Source: Amphiduros pacificus
Taxonomy: Eukaryota > Annelida > Polychaeta > Phyllodocida > Hesionidae
Direction of reading: 5' to 3'
DNA length: 64,000 bases
Assembly (NCBI GenBank): GCA_949316495.1
Contig: OX439003.1
Span: 48,619,725 to 48,683,724, forward strand
The position numbers and the translations under genes were made by a program. The notes below the pieces were generated by a model. That model saw only the letters and a list, made by a program, of their open reading frames with translations. It did not search any database and was not told where the DNA came from. Shown here one piece after another: positions 63,881 through 64,000 of this stretch. The stretch's first letter is position 1, and each line of letters starts with the position of its first letter.

Positions 63881-64000
63881 CTTAATTTATGTTTTCTGAA
63901 TGGTCCTAAAGTTTTTGATTGATAAACATGTAAATAATGACATATGCACACTTTAAATTATAAGGTTCACCTTTTCTGTTTTTATTCTCTTCCCCCTCTC

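Noticed and set aside
63670-63885. 71-codon plus-strand frame
   Set aside because: It overlaps a better-supported minus-strand exon with a matching donor and phase.

Overview
This is eukaryotic, AT-rich, intron-bearing nuclear DNA. The retroelement mix (I-type LINEs with RNase H, CR1/L2-like LINEs, a tRNA-derived SINE ending in a CCCCAAACAAACAAA-like tail) and the degenerate MULE/SWIM and KDZ-like genes fit a marine lophotrochozoan, most likely a mollusc. That assignment is inference. There are no operons, rRNA genes or CRISPR arrays.

Layout. 1-2.1 kb: a two-exon gene resembling sperm-axoneme protein SPMIP2/C4orf45, plus small SINE and LINE debris. 2.4-4.5 kb: a pogo-like MITE and two degenerate minisatellites. 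6.97-7.39 kb: a lone coiled-coil exon. 7.7-17.8 kb: a very long I-type LINE (family A, copy 1, + strand), interrupted by a 3' fragment of LINE family B and with its 3' end cut off by a larger family B copy (17.8-21.7 kb). 22.2-25.9 kb: short repeated exons, a broken MULE/SWIM transposase-like gene and a KDZ/HMGXB3-like two-exon piece. 26-30.6 kb: mostly featureless, with a 41-bp-arm hairpin. 30.7-33 kb: old LINE family C fragments with a SINE nested inside. 33.2-34 kb: four in-frame exons of an unrecognised gene. 35-39 kb: SINEs, a 614-bp MITE and an old family B copy carrying a SINE. 39.5-40.5 kb: two exons of an unrecognised gene ending in a six-residue repeat. 41.3-48.6 kb: a structurally complete CR1/L2-like LINE (family C). 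51.5 and 63.8 kb: two phase-matched minus-strand exons, probably one host gene, whose roughly 12-kb intron holds the second family A LINE (52.9-62.6 kb, minus strand).

The most unusual object is the family C LINE at 41.3-48.6 kb. Its 5' UTR carries seven hairpins with an almost invariant nine-base loop (CGTAATTTT), stems with compensatory changes, and roughly regular spacing, ending 14 bases before the ORF1 ATG. An eighth hairpin in the series has a different loop. ORF1 appears to encode a coiled coil, an SGNH-hydrolase-like fold, a KH domain and a CCCH zinc finger, an RNA-binding combination I do not know from any LINE ORF1 protein. ORF2 follows in the same frame after one TGA, has no nearby ATG, and carries about 425 residues before its endonuclease. 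A self-recognition system, with a KH/CCCH ORF1 protein binding the hairpin array of its own RNA, is a testable hypothesis.
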